Assembly (NCBI RefSeq): GCF_014648655.1
Contig: NZ_BMRN01000001.1
Span: 310,001 to 374,000, forward strand
Origin: Streptomyces atratus
Lineage (GTDB): Bacteria > Actinomycetota > Actinomycetes > Streptomycetales > Streptomycetaceae
DNA: 64,000 bases
Reading direction: 5' to 3'
Shown: in pieces, positions 1 to 8,723 of the stretch
Layout of the letters: each line of letters begins with the position of its first letter
How positions within the stretch are numbered: the stretch's first letter is position 1
The notes under the pieces: generated by a model
What the model was told of the DNA's origin: nothing
The model's input: only the letters and a program-made list of their open reading frames with translations
Databases searched by the model: none
Position numbers and translations under genes: made by a program

Positions 1-1
1 G

Positions 2-628
2 CGCTGGGACGCGCTGCGCGCGCGGGTCGCGAAGACCGGGATGCGCAACTCGCTGCTGCTCGCCATCGCGCCGACGGCGACGATCGCCTCGATCGCAGGT
101 GTGTACGAGTGCATCGAGCCGCAGGTCTCCAACCTTTTCAAGCGCGAGACGCTCAGCGGTGAGTTCCTCCAGGTCAACGCATATCTGGTGGATGAGCTGA
201 AGCAGCTCGGCGTATGGGACGCGCGGACCCGTGAGGCACTTCGCGAGGCGAGCGGTTCCGTGCAGGGCTTCGCCTGGATCCCGGCGGATGTGCGGGCGCT
301 CTACCGCACGGCGTGGGAGATCCCGCAGCGCGGTCTGATCGACATGGCAGCGGCCCGTACGCCGTTCCTCGACCAGAGCCAGTCGCTGAACCTGTTCATG
401 GAGACGCCGACGATCGGCAAGCTCTCCTCGATGTACGCGTACGCCTGGAAGCAGGGGCTGAAGACGACGTACTACCTGCGCTCGCGCCCTGCGACCCGGA
501 TCGCCCGTGCGGCCTCCGGCCAGGCCTCGGCCGCCGCCCCCATTCCCGTGCAGCAGGCCCAGGCTCCCGACGCGGACGCGATCGCCTGCTCCCTCGAAAA
601 CCCCGAGTCCTGCGAGGCCTGCCAGTAA
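2..628 (+). CDS. nrdA: Ribonucleoside-diphosphate reductase class Ia, large subunit (C-terminal part)
   Basis: Large, catalytic subunit of aerobic ribonucleotide reductase, which makes dNDPs from NDPs. The reading frame is open from base 2 and the N-terminus lies outside the window; about 208 residues are present. The visible part has the barrel motif AIAPTATIASIAGVYECIEP and ends in SCEACQ, the swinging C-terminal cysteine pair that re-reduces the active site. Its TAA stop overlaps the ATG of nrdB by one base (TAATG), so the two subunits are translationally coupled. In Streptomyces this class Ia operon is reported to be controlled by a cobalamin riboswitch and NrdR; those sites would lie upstream of the window. 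Confidence 0.95.
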   Translation, partial: RWDALRARVAKTGMRNSLLLAIAPTATIASIAGVYECIEPQVSNLFKRETLSGEFLQVNAYLVDELKQLGVWDARTREALREASGSVQGFAWIPADVRALYRTAWEIPQRGLIDMAAARTPFLDQSQSLNLFMETPTIGKLSSMYAYAWKQGLKTTYYLRSRPATRIARAASGQASAAAPIPVQQAQAPDADAIACSLENPESCEACQ

Positions 629-1647
629 TGAGCTCCACCGACTCCGAGAAGAACCTGCTCGACCCGGGCTTCGAACTGACTCTGCGGCCCATGCGCTACC
701 CGGACTTCTACGAGCGCTACCGCGACGCGATCAAGAACACCTGGACGGTGGAGGAGGTCGACCTCCACTCCGACGTCGCCGACCTCGCCAAGCTCTCCCC
801 CGGCGAGCAGCACATGATCGGCCGGCTCGTCGCGTTCTTCGCGACGGGCGACTCGATCGTCTCCAACAATCTCGTGCTGACGCTGTACAAGCACATCAAC
901 TCCCCCGAGGCGCGGCTGTATCTGTCGCGGCAACTCTTCGAGGAAGCCGTGCACGTCCAGTTCTATCTGACGCTGCTCGACACGTATCTGCCCAATCCGG
1001 ACGACCGTGCCGCCGCGTTCGACGCGGTCGAGGAGATTCCCTCGATCCGTGAGAAGGCGCAGTTCTGCTTCAAGTGGATGGATTCGGTCGAGAAGATCGA
1101 GCGGCTGGAGACGAAGGCCGACCGCCGTCGCTTCCTGCTGAACCTGATCTGCTTCGCGGCGTGCATCGAGGGGCTGTTCTTCTACGGCGCGTTCGCGTAC
1201 GTCTACTGGTTCCGCTCGCGGGGTCTGCTGCACGGTCTCGCCACGGGCACCAACTGGGTGTTCCGTGACGAGACGATGCACATGAACTTCGCGTTCGAGG
1301 TCGTGGACACCGTTCGCAAGGAGGAGCCGGACCTCTTCGACGACGAGCTCCAGCAGCAGGTCACCGACATGCTGAAGGAGGCTGTCGACGCGGAGCTGCA
1401 GTTCGGCCGGGATCTGTGCGGCGACGGGCTGCCGGGCATGAACACCGAGTCCATGCGCCAGTACCTGGAGTGCGTGGCCGACCAGCGGCTCACCCGGCTG
1501 GGCTTCCCGACCGTCTACGGCTCCGAGAACCCGTTCTCGTTCATGGAGCTGCAGGGCGTGCAGGAGCTGACGAACTTCTTCGAGCGCCGGCCGTCCGCCT
1601 ACCAGGTGGCGGTGGAGGGCTCGGTCGCCTTCGACGACGACTTCTAG
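628..1647 (+). CDS. nrdB: Ribonucleotide reductase class Ia, small (R2) subunit
   Basis: Di-iron/tyrosyl-radical subunit, 339 residues, partner of NrdA. All metal ligands and the radical residue can be placed by comparison with E. coli R2: D75, E106, H109 (FEEAVH), E181 (CIEG), E215 and H218 (RDETMH), and Y113 four residues after H109. It is therefore the tyrosyl-radical type rather than the Mn/Fe phenylalanine type. The ATG at 628 overlaps the nrdA stop. The stop at 1645-1647 overlaps the stop of a convergent small gene on the other strand, leaving no room for a terminator between them. Confidence 0.96.
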   Translation: MSSTDSEKNLLDPGFELTLRPMRYPDFYERYRDAIKNTWTVEEVDLHSDVADLAKLSPGEQHMIGRLVAFFATGDSIVSNNLVLTLYKHINSPEARLYLSRQLFEEAVHVQFYLTLLDTYLPNPDDRAAAFDAVEEIPSIREKAQFCFKWMDSVEKIERLETKADRRRFLLNLICFAACIEGLFFYGAFAYVYWFRSRGLLHGLATGTNWVFRDETMHMNFAFEVVDTVRKEEPDLFDDELQQQVTDMLKEAVDAELQFGRDLCGDGLPGMNTESMRQYLECVADQRLTRLGFPTVYGSENPFSFMELQGVQELTNFFERRPSAYQVAVEGSVAFDDDF

Positions 1648-1856
1648 ATCCTGGCCCAGCTTCTGAGGTAGGGGCGCCGCGCATCCGTCACCGGCTGCGC
1701 GGCGCCCGCCGTTTCCGGGGGCGCGTCCCCCCGTTCCCGTTCCGCTTCCCGCAGCTCGCGGTCGATGCGGCGCTCCCGGGCGAGCCCGGCGAGAGTGGGC
1801 AGCAGAAAGAGGGCGATAAGTGCGGCTATGCCCAGGAAGTTCAGGAATGTGTTCAT
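1644..1856 (-). CDS. Small single-pass membrane protein, 70 residues
   Basis: Not recognised as a named family. The product starts MNTFLNFLGIAALIALFLLP, one hydrophobic helix (about residues 5-25). A charged, arginine/glutamate-rich cytoplasmic stretch follows (RERRIDRELREAERERG), with a proline/alanine tail. The gene sits head-to-head with the AraC-type regulator at 1938 and tail-to-tail with nrdB, sharing the bases of its stop codon with the nrdB stop. Codon use looks coding (G/C at third positions). A role linked to the nrd region is only a guess from position. Confidence 0.6.
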   Translation of the reverse strand: MNTFLNFLGIAALIALFLLPTLAGLARERRIDRELREAERERGDAPPETAGAAQPVTDARRPYLRSWARI

Positions 1857-1891
1857 GCCTCTACTCTCGTCCGCACGGACGGATTGCGGCA

Positions 1892-1928
1892 GTGGCAGGA
1901 CTGTCATAGAGCATCGAATTACTGCCAC
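1892..1928. promoter_or_regulatory. Interrupted inverted repeat, candidate operator between divergent genes
   Basis: GTGGCAG (1892-1898) is matched by CTGCCAC (1922-1928) with 23 bases between, immediately before the ATG of the AraC-type gene at 1938 and behind the start of the small membrane gene. Paired arms near the start of an AraC-family gene suggest an autoregulatory site. This is position-based inference only. Confidence 0.3.
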
Positions 1929-1937
1929 ACTTGCTCC

Positions 1938-2912
1938 ATGCTGAACAATGTCGCCGCCCTGCTGCTCGACGAGGTCCACCCCTTCGAACTGGGTGTGCTG
2001 TGCGAGGTCTTCGGCCTCGACCGCAGCGACGAGGGCCTGCCGGTCCACGATTTCGCCGTGGTCTCCGCCGAGGGCCCGGTGCTGCGGACCCATGCCGGGT
2101 TCACCATCAGTACGCCGCACGGACTCGACCGCCTGGACGAGGCCGACCTCATCGCCGTGCCGGCCGGCAGCCACTTCCTCCGACGGGACTACCCCGAAGA
2201 GGTCCTCGACGCCCTGCGCCGGGCGGTGGACCGGGGCGCACGCGTGCTGAGCGTCTGCTCCGGCGCGTATGTGCTCGGCGCGGCCGGACTGCTGGACGGG
2301 CGCCGCTGCACCACTCACTGGCGCCACGCCTCGGAACTGGCCCGCCGCTTCCCGCGGGCCGTCGTCGAACCCGATGTGCTGTACGTGGACGAGGGCCCGG
2401 TCATCACATCGGCGGGCACGGCGGCCGGGATCGACGCCTGTCTGCATCTGGTCCGGCAGGCGTACGGCCCCGATGTCGCCAACGCGATCGCCCGCCGCAT
2501 GGTGGTGCCGCCGCACCGGGACGGCGGGCAGGCGCAGTACATCAAGCGGCCGCTGCCCCGCACCCGATGCGACACGGTCGGCGAGACGCTGGTCTGGATG
2601 GAGCGCCACCTCGATCAGGAGATGACCGTCGAACAGCTCGCCGTACAGGCACACATGTCGCCGCGCACCTTCGCCCGTCGTTTCCAGCAGGAGACGGGCA
2701 CCACTCCGTACCGCTGGCTGCTCCGCCAGCGGGTGCTGCTGGCACAGCATCTGCTGGAGACATCCGATGAAACGGTGGACACGATCGCCGGTCGCACCGG
2801 CTTCGGAACTGCCGCCGCGCTGCGCCATCAGTTCGTACGATCGTTGGGCACGACGCCGAATGCATACCGTCGCACCTTCCGCGGCCCGAGCGCGATGACC
2901 GAAGTAGCCTGA
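1938..2912 (+). CDS. nrdS: AraC-family regulator with DJ-1/PfpI (GATase-1) N-terminal domain; NrdS-like
   Basis: 324 residues. The first ~190 form a DJ-1/PfpI-like domain (MLNNVAALLLDEVHPFELGV start; VCSGAYVLGAAGLL at the nucleophile elbow; THWRHA follows). The last ~100 residues are a double helix-turn-helix AraC domain (MTVEQLAVQAHMSPRTFARR, then DTIAGRTGFGTAAALRHQF). This is the FtrA-type arrangement. In S. coelicolor the nrdAB operon is reported to end in an AraC-like gene, nrdS; position and type match here, so I use that symbol with caution. Unlike a simple three-gene operon, a convergent small gene separates it from nrdB, and the gap holds an inverted repeat, so it probably has its own promoter. 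Ligand and targets are unknown. Confidence 0.8.
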   Translation: MLNNVAALLLDEVHPFELGVLCEVFGLDRSDEGLPVHDFAVVSAEGPVLRTHAGFTISTPHGLDRLDEADLIAVPAGSHFLRRDYPEEVLDALRRAVDRGARVLSVCSGAYVLGAAGLLDGRRCTTHWRHASELARRFPRAVVEPDVLYVDEGPVITSAGTAAGIDACLHLVRQAYGPDVANAIARRMVVPPHRDGGQAQYIKRPLPRTRCDTVGETLVWMERHLDQEMTVEQLAVQAHMSPRTFARRFQQETGTTPYRWLLRQRVLLAQHLLETSDETVDTIAGRTGFGTAAALRHQFVRSLGTTPNAYRRTFRGPSAMTEVA

Positions 2913-3086
2913 TCGATAACGGATCCGAGGTCCGATCATTCGTTCAACCATTACCGTTGTGCACACCTGTCCATGGACCACGGCTCCCGCGACGCGGAAG
3001 GGTCGAGGGCATGAGCATGCGGATGCCAGGACGAACGACCGGGGCCGTGGTGGCCGCGCTCGCCGCCGCACCACCGCCCCGGGAAA

Positions 3087-3126
3087 GGCCCCGTACGCCG
3101 GTTCGGACGGACCGGCGTACGGGGCC
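3087..3126. terminator. 16-bp perfect hairpin, likely bidirectional terminator
   Basis: Left arm 3087-3102 (GGCCCCGTACGCCGGT) pairs perfectly with 3111-3126 across an 8-base loop. It lies between the convergent AraC-type gene and the M15 peptidase, 8 bases past the stop of the peptidase. There is no clear T-run, as is usual in Streptomyces terminators. Confidence 0.75.
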
Positions 3127-3134
3127 CTCGTGTG

Positions 3135-3872
3135 TCAGATGCCGCAGTTCGGCGCCGACCAGAAGTGGCTGGGGCCCTGGTTGACGTGGACGTGGTCGCC
3201 GTGGTCCGGGTAGCCCGGGCCGAGGATCCCGTTGAAGCCGTGGTTGCGGGCCTCCTTGGCGAGGGTGCACAGGGCGTGCGGTCCGGCGCCGAGGTCGGCC
3301 GCGTCCCCGTACAGATGACGGCTGTTGGACGCGCCGCCGACCGCACTGTTGCAGGAGGTGGAGCGGAAGCCGCTGGTGATCCGGATCGACTGGTCACCGA
3401 GCGCGTGCCGCAGCGCCTCCAGCTTCCACATGGTGCTCAGGGCATTGGCCTTCGCCGTGCCCGCCGCGACGGCACCACCCGCCCAGGTGGTGTTGCACTG
3501 GTTGTGCTCGGCGTACGTGAAGTGGATCGGGGTGCAGTCGTTGTCCTGGAGCTCATAGATCTTGGCCTGGGTGGCCGGGCCCGCGATGCCGTCGGCGGCG
3601 AGGCCGTAGGCGGCCTGGAAGCGCTTGACGGCGGCAGTGGTGGCCGGTCCGTAGGAGCCGTCGACGGCGAGCACGGAGTTGTAGCCGGGGTAGCCGGCCA
3701 CGCGTATCTGGAGCTGGACGACGTCATTGCCGGTGGCGCCGGGGGACAGTGTGCGGGTCCAGGTGTAGCAGCCGTCGGCCTGTGCGGTGCCGGCGGTCAC
3801 CACGGCCCCGCTCAAGGCGAAAGCCATGGTCATGACAAGACCTAGCAGAAGTCGTGCGGTATGTCTGAGCAT
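3135..3872 (-). CDS. Secreted zinc D-Ala-D-Ala carboxypeptidase (M15) with peptidoglycan-binding domain
   Basis: 245 residues. A Sec signal peptide (TARLLLGLVMTMAFALSG, cleavage near AQA at 30-32) precedes a PG_binding_1 domain (~45-110, DGSYGPATTAAVKRFQ, DGIAGPATQ). A C-terminal M15 peptidase domain follows with the zinc motifs SRHLYGDAADLG and GDHVHVNQ. This is the layout of the Streptomyces albus G DD-carboxypeptidase family, which trims the terminal D-Ala of the stem peptide outside the cell. The ATG at 3872 is preceded by an AGGGAG ribosome site. Cysteines after the signal peptide probably form disulfides. It is monocistronic, with hairpins on both sides. Confidence 0.9.
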   Translation of the reverse strand: MLRHTARLLLGLVMTMAFALSGAVVTAGTAQADGCYTWTRTLSPGATGNDVVQLQIRVAGYPGYNSVLAVDGSYGPATTAAVKRFQAAYGLAADGIAGPATQAKIYELQDNDCTPIHFTYAEHNQCNTTWAGGAVAAGTAKANALSTMWKLEALRHALGDQSIRITSGFRSTSCNSAVGGASNSRHLYGDAADLGAGPHALCTLAKEARNHGFNGILGPGYPDHGDHVHVNQGPSHFWSAPNCGI

Positions 3873-3988
3873 GAGGGGGCTCCCTACCACGACGGAGATG
3901 TGGTGAGAGAGCTTGTCGGACGAGTTGACGCGCGTCAACTGCACATGGACAAACGACAGTTGACGATCCACCCAGGGACAGAAACGCC

Positions 3989-4022
3989 GGGCCCGGCCGC
4001 CCTCGCAAGGGAGACCGGGCCC
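3989..4022 (-). terminator. Hairpin terminator downstream of def
   Basis: GGGCCCGG (3989-3996) pairs with CCGGGCCC (4015-4022), and an inner CCCT/AGGG stem (4000-4011) extends the fold. It is placed just after the def stop on the minus strand. Confidence 0.6.
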
Positions 4023-4044
4023 GCCCGGTGGGAACCGGATGCGC

Positions 4045-4683
4045 TCAGTCGTTCGGCACGGTCTCATAGCGCGGCGTGTTCTCCGCCATCTGCCGCAGCG
4101 CGTCCTTGCGGTCCCGCTTCGAGAGCCGGTCGATGTACAGGTAGCCGTACAGGTGGTCCGTCTCGTGCTGGAGGCAACGGGCGAAGTAGCCGTTGCCGCG
4201 GATCTTGACCGGGTTGCCCTTGGCGTCCTGCCCGCGGACCACCGCGTAGTCCGGGCGGGCCAGCGAGGCGTAAGCCGTCGGGACGGACAGGCAGCCCTCG
4301 TTGGAGTCGTCCAGGACCCGGTCCTCGGGCGCCAGCTCCTCCAGCACCGGGTTGCAGACGGCGCCCACGTGCCGCACACCGTCGTCGTCCGGGCAGTCGT
4401 AGACGAAGACCTTCAGGTCGACGCCGATCTGGTTGGCGGCAAGGCCCACGCCCTCCGCCGTCCGCTGGCTCGCGAACATGTCGTCGATCAGCCGGCCCAG
4501 CTCGTCGTCGAACTCGGTGACGTCCTTGCACTCCTTGTGCAGTACCGGGTTGCCCACGACCGTGATCGGACGGGAGGTGCCGCGCTCACGATGTGCTGCC
4601 TCGCGCGCCTCACAGTCCTCGGTGTCCACGACGAATCCTTCGTCGTCGACGCTGATCTGCTCGTCCGTCTCCTGCTGCGCCAT
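4045..4683 (-). CDS. def: Peptide deformylase
   Basis: Removes the N-formyl group from nascent proteins in the cytoplasm. 212 residues with all three family motifs: [10 protein letters not shown] (78-87), EGCLS (129-133, metal ligand C131) and QHETDHL (metal ligands H173 and H177, catalytic E174). The ~40-residue acidic N-terminal extension ([15 protein letters not shown]) before the core is longer than in E. coli Def. The start ATG at 4683 has a GAGGAAGG ribosome site. It has its own downstream hairpin. The next gene upstream on the strand is separated by a terminator, so it is probably transcribed alone. Confidence 0.95.
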   Translation of the reverse strand: MAQQETDEQISVDDEGFVVDTEDCEAREAAHRERGTSRPITVVGNPVLHKECKDVTEFDDELGRLIDDMFASQRTAEGVGLAANQIGVDLKVFVYDCPDDDGVRHVGAVCNPVLEELAPEDRVLDDSNEGCLSVPTAYASLARPDYAVVRGQDAKGNPVKIRGNGYFARCLQHETDHLYGYLYIDRLSKRDRKDALRQMAENTPRYETVPND

Positions 4684-4760
4684 GTCCGCCGTACGCCTTC
4701 CTCAAAACCTGAAACCCGGACACCCGATGGACCGGGGCCCGGGCACCCGAGCACCGCGAT

Positions 4761-4787
4761 CGGTGCCCGTACAGCCTACGGGCACCG
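4761..4787 (-). terminator. 10-bp hairpin terminator after the TPR-like gene
   Basis: CGGTGCCCGT (4761-4770) and ACGGGCACCG (4778-4787) are perfectly complementary with a 7-base loop. The hairpin abuts the stop at 4789 of the minus-strand gene. Confidence 0.65.
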
Positions 4788-4788
4788 G

Positions 4789-5781
4789 TCAGCAGACTTC
4801 TTCGAGATCCCGCCACTCACGGCTTTCCGGGCTGTCCGCCACCCAGCCGTCCAGCAGTCCGCGCACCAGTCCGGCCGGTGCCGCTATTCCGCACTCGCGC
4901 TCGGGCACCCACAGCTCACCGGCGGTGCGGTGCCCCAGCGGACCCGGATGCCCCGGCTCGCTGTGGTCGTGCGGGTCCAGGTGCTCGCCGTCGCCCTCGT
5001 CGCTCTCCATCCGGCTCTCCGAGCAGGCCCGGCAGAGCAGCCGCACGGAGGACGACCAGTCCTCGGCGGCGAACCCGGCGTCGGACGCCAGCTGCTCCAG
5101 GGCGTCCCGGTCCGCCTCGGTGGCCGCTTCGAGCAGCACGACCCAGGTGGGTACGGGGGACGGCGCCCACAGCTCGATCTCGTCGAAGACGGGGTACGAG
5201 GGTCCGGCCGCGGTGACCCGCTCTCCGTGCGGCACGCCGTCGTGCAGGACGACCTCGCCCCAGCGGCGGCCGGACGACGGCAGCGGGATGGAGAGCACTT
5301 CCATCCGGGCCGGATCGAGCCTGCGGCCCCAGACGACCTCGGCCTCGCCCTCCGGCGACAGCCGTACCGCGGCGCTGCCCAGCTCCATGCCGACCGGCTC
5401 GCTGTTGGCCGCCGAGGTGTACTGGCCCGCGCCCGGCACCTTGAGGCCGTACGCCTGCCAGGCCCGGCGCGCCAGCGGCCAGTCCTGCAGCGCGGTGGCG
5501 GCGATCCCGACGTTCCACCAGTCGGGAGCACCGGATTCCTTGTCGAGCAGCGCGACGGCCCTCAGGCCGGCGGCTCTCGCCTGTTCCCAGTCATGCCGGA
5601 ATTTGTGCAGCAGCGCCAGGTTGAACCATGACTCGGAGAGCCAGGGTTCCAGGTCCGCCGCACGTGTCAGCAGCGCGCCCGCATCCTCGTACCGGCCGTC
5701 GCCGATCAGCGTGAACGCGCGGTCCGTGGCCTGCCGCCAAGAGGCGGAGGGCCGATGCCGTACCTTCCCGAAGATCCTCAC
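4789..5781 (-). CDS. TPR-like protein of unknown function
   Basis: About 330 residues from a GTG at 5781 (VRIFGKVRHRP), preceded by GGCGGGAAT. The N-terminal third is helical and TPR-like: AFTLIGDGRYEDAGALLTRA, then LEPWLSESWFNLALLHKFRH, DWEQARAAGLRAVALLD and WWNVGIAATALQDWPLARRA. The rest is a mixed domain without a motif I recognise, containing a CRAC pair and an acidic stretch (ESDEGDGEHLDPHDH) that could bind metal. The reading frame continues further upstream, but that segment looks non-coding (irregular, Trp/Ser/Pro-rich), so I chose the GTG. Cytoplasmic; function unknown. Confidence 0.75.
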   Translation of the reverse strand: MRIFGKVRHRPSASWRQATDRAFTLIGDGRYEDAGALLTRAADLEPWLSESWFNLALLHKFRHDWEQARAAGLRAVALLDKESGAPDWWNVGIAATALQDWPLARRAWQAYGLKVPGAGQYTSAANSEPVGMELGSAAVRLSPEGEAEVVWGRRLDPARMEVLSIPLPSSGRRWGEVVLHDGVPHGERVTAAGPSYPVFDEIELWAPSPVPTWVVLLEAATEADRDALEQLASDAGFAAEDWSSSVRLLCRACSESRMESDEGDGEHLDPHDHSEPGHPGPLGHRTAGELWVPERECGIAAPAGLVRGLLDGWVADSPESREWRDLEEVC

Positions 5782-5872
5782 GATTCCCGCCTGTCCCGAC
5801 TGGACACCCTCGTTTTCCGCTCCTCTTCGCATCCAACCATGCCGGGCCGGACACCCGCTCATTACCCATGGG

Positions 5873-7165
5873 TTACCCGGGCAGGACGGGGGTCGGACCG
5901 CCCCGGGCCAGGACCCTGGCCAGTGATTCCACGACCTCGGGCTGATAGTCGTGGCCAGTACCGAGCCTGAGTTGTTCCAGCGCACCCAGCGGCCCGATGA
6001 GACTTTCCCCGGAGAGGTCGTCGTATGCGTTGACGGCCCTGACGATCCTGGCGGACAACGGCTGCTCGCGATAGGGGTCGGCCTGCCGTTCCACCACGAC
6101 GGCGACCTCGGTGTCCACCCCGGTCTGCCGGACCACGGCCCCTCCGAGCAGCGCGATGCGCCGCTGCTCGGCGGCGGACAGGGTGGCCGTCGCCCCCTCC
6201 GGGACCGGGTCGACGAGGGAGAGCTGGCCGATGTCGTGCATCAGCGCCGCGTACTCCAGCACGGTCAGCTCGCTCCCGGAGAGCCCCAGCTCACGTCCGA
6301 CGGCCGTGCAGAGCACCGCGACCCTGCGGGCATGCCCGTGCGGGGTGTATCCGGCGATCTCGGTGGACCGGGCGAGCGAGGTGATCGTCTGCCGGCAGGT
6401 GGTACGCACGGCGACGAACCGGCGGAACGAGACCTGGGTCAGCAGCAGCGGCACACACAGGACGGGCAGCGCCCACAGCCCCGCGACGGCGACCCCGAGG
6501 GCCATCACGACCCCGGTCGCGCAGACCGCCGACCCGATGCCGATCAGGGCGCGCAGCTCGTCGCGGAGCAGCGGCCCGTACGGGAGGGGGGTACCTCCCA
6601 TGCTCTTGAAGTTCTGGGGGACGGTGCGCGAGCGCAGCAGCAGGGCGGCGAGCACGGCGTCGCACAGGGCGGTCAGGACGAGGAACAGGAGCATGAAGAG
6701 CACGTAGTGCGGGCCCTCGTCGAACCAGTCCGCGACACGGCCGGAGTTGCACAGCGGCTGGAAGCACACGGCGGCGAAGGCGACGGTCAGGATACGGCGG
6801 GCCACCCGGTCGGGCGCGGGTCCGCTGCCGCGTGCCACATGGGGCACACAGGCGACGAGCTGTGCCGCGACGAGTACGGCTACCACCTGGAGGACGCCGT
6901 GGGTGGTGGGGCCGCCGCCGCTGCGGCCGAGGAGTGCGTACGCGAGTGCTCCGGCGGCTCCGAGCGGCGCGGGCTCGCGCTCGCCGGGAGGCGCACCCCA
7001 GCGGGCCAGTTCACCGACGGTGATGAGCACCCCGAAGGCGAGGGCGTGTCCGGGTTCGTGGACACCGTCCCAGAGGGTGTGGCCGAGCCCGGCGACGGCG
7101 AGCATCGCGGCTGCGCCGCGGACGGCGAGGACGACGGGGGGCAGCCGCGCCCCGACCCGGGTCAC
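5873..7165 (-). CDS. Membrane HD-domain protein, degenerate HD-GYP relative
   Basis: 430 residues: six or so hydrophobic segments in the first ~260 residues, then an HD domain with GHARRVAVL, ALMHDIGQL and later ARIVRAVNAYDDL. The HD pair is kept. The position that in HD-GYP enzymes reads HHExxDGxGYP is VVERQADPYREQPL here, so the second metal site and the GYP signature are lost. The GTG start at 7165 overlaps the TGA of the preceding complete HD-GYP gene (GTGA, 4 bases), implying translational coupling and perhaps a complex. It may be a regulatory or substrate-shifted partner rather than a c-di-GMP hydrolase. Confidence 0.8.
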   Translation of the reverse strand: MTRVGARLPPVVLAVRGAAAMLAVAGLGHTLWDGVHEPGHALAFGVLITVGELARWGAPPGEREPAPLGAAGALAYALLGRSGGGPTTHGVLQVVAVLVAAQLVACVPHVARGSGPAPDRVARRILTVAFAAVCFQPLCNSGRVADWFDEGPHYVLFMLLFLVLTALCDAVLAALLLRSRTVPQNFKSMGGTPLPYGPLLRDELRALIGIGSAVCATGVVMALGVAVAGLWALPVLCVPLLLTQVSFRRFVAVRTTCRQTITSLARSTEIAGYTPHGHARRVAVLCTAVGRELGLSGSELTVLEYAALMHDIGQLSLVDPVPEGATATLSAAEQRRIALLGGAVVRQTGVDTEVAVVVERQADPYREQPLSARIVRAVNAYDDLSGESLIGPLGALEQLRLGTGHDYQPEVVESLARVLARGGPTPVLPG

Positions 7166-8568
7166 CGGCGACGGTCCGCGGACGTCTGCAGACCTGGGGT
7201 GCCGGAGCCGTCCGGCGGCCCCGGGCGACCCCGGACGGCTCCGGGCCGCCGAATCGCCTCGTCCGCCGTCACCACCACCGTCGCCGCCGACCACCCGTGC
7301 CGGTCCACCGCCCGCACCAGCGCCCGCACCATCTGCGGATCGAACTGCGTACCCGCACACCGCTCCAGCTCTTCCAGCGCCGCGGGCACCGGTCTCCCCC
7401 GCCGGTACGACCGGGTCGACGTCATCGCGTCGAAGGCGTCCGCCACCGCGACGACCCGTGCGAACTCGGGGATCTCCCGCCCGCTGAGCCCGTACGGGTA
7501 GCCGCTGCCGTCGAGCCGTTCGTGGTGGTGCAGAATCGCGGCCCGCGCCTCGCCGAGGAAGCCGATGCCGCGGACGATCTCGTGCCCGTACTCCGGATGC
7601 AGTTCGATCACCCGCCGCTCCTGAGGGGTGAGCGGTCCGTCCTTGCGCAGCACCCGCGTGGGAACACCGAGTTTGCCCACGTCGTGCAGGGTGCCGGCAA
7701 ACCGGAGGACCTCCAGCCGGCCCTGGTCCATGCCCAGTTCGCGGGCGATGAGGACGGAGGCCTGCCCGACCCGTTCGCTGTGACCGCGGGTGTACGTGTC
7801 CTTGATGTCGACGGCCTGCACCAGTGCCCTGATGGTGGCGCGGTGGGCGGCGTGCTCGCGGTGGTACTGGGCGAAGACCCAGCAGGAGATGTACATCGGC
7901 AGCAGGACGATGAGCGCGGACAGCGGCCCGTACGGACCGCGCCACAGGACGGCCATCATCAGCCCGGCGAGGCCGTGCACCAGATGCGGTCCCAGCGAGC
8001 GGGACAGCAGTCCGCTCCAGGCACGCCGGACGGGCAGCCGTTCGGCCGCGACCAGGATGGAGCCGTCCAGAGCGGTCAGGACGAGACTGAAGACCAGGGC
8101 GGCGGCGCAGGCGGGCAGCAGGGCGTACGGGAGGTCGGGGAGCCGGTCGGGGCCGGTACCGGTGCCGCCGAGCGTGGCGGCGCCGCCGAGCAGACCGTGT
8201 ACGGACGAGGCCGCCCAGACGGTGACGGCGAGCTGCGCGGTCCGCCAGACCCGCCGTGCGGTGGCGCGCGGGGCCTCCACCGGGCCGACGAGTGATCCAG
8301 GGATCGCGACCAGGGCGGCCGCGGCCGGCGGCAGCAGAAAGGCGGCGGCGAGCAGCAGCGGAAAGAACGATCCGGCGCCGATCGGCACGGAGCTCCCGAA
8401 GAAGGAGCAGCGCCCGGGGAGTTCACAGACCAGATAGAGCCCGGTGAGCAGTCCGACGGTGGCCCACGGGGTCCCGGCGCCCGTTCCCAGCGCGGGGAGC
8501 ACACATGACAGGGCGACGACCGCGGCCGTCAGAATGTACGCGCGCGCCGCCCCGCGTGTGGCTCTCAC
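7162..8568 (-). CDS. Membrane-anchored HD-GYP cyclic-di-GMP phosphodiesterase
   Basis: 468 residues from a GTG at 8568. Residues ~10-235 hold several hydrophobic helices (a MASE-like membrane sensor half). A complete HD-GYP domain follows: GHSERVG (262-268), HDVGKLGVP (295-303), HPEYGHEI (324-331), HHERLDGSGYPYGL (348-361) and ADAFDAMTS. All canonical metal ligands and the GYP triad are present, so it should hydrolyse c-di-GMP to pGpG/GMP. c-di-GMP controls development in Streptomyces through BldD. The gene overlaps the degenerate HD gene downstream. Confidence 0.9.
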   Translation of the reverse strand: MRATRGAARAYILTAAVVALSCVLPALGTGAGTPWATVGLLTGLYLVCELPGRCSFFGSSVPIGAGSFFPLLLAAAFLLPPAAAALVAIPGSLVGPVEAPRATARRVWRTAQLAVTVWAASSVHGLLGGAATLGGTGTGPDRLPDLPYALLPACAAALVFSLVLTALDGSILVAAERLPVRRAWSGLLSRSLGPHLVHGLAGLMMAVLWRGPYGPLSALIVLLPMYISCWVFAQYHREHAAHRATIRALVQAVDIKDTYTRGHSERVGQASVLIARELGMDQGRLEVLRFAGTLHDVGKLGVPTRVLRKDGPLTPQERRVIELHPEYGHEIVRGIGFLGEARAAILHHHERLDGSGYPYGLSGREIPEFARVVAVADAFDAMTSTRSYRRGRPVPAALEELERCAGTQFDPQMVRALVRAVDRHGWSAATVVVTADEAIRRPGAVRGRPGPPDGSGTPGLQTSADRRR

Positions 8569-8723
8569 CCGCCCCGCCCGCCCCCCAACATGGTCAATGA
8601 AGGCGCCAGGCTAGCGAGTTGTGTGTCCCGTCGAGCATCGATGAGCCCGATTAGCACATTCGGGTGATGTGCGCGGGACGCGGGCGGTACGGGGGCACGG
8701 CTACGCGTGACGGCCGCCCGGCG

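Noticed and set aside
5782..5985. Upstream extension of the TPR-like gene to 5985
   Set aside because: Extension is Trp/Ser/Pro-rich, lacks helical pattern and overlaps the end of the degenerate HD gene; the GTG at 5781 fits better.
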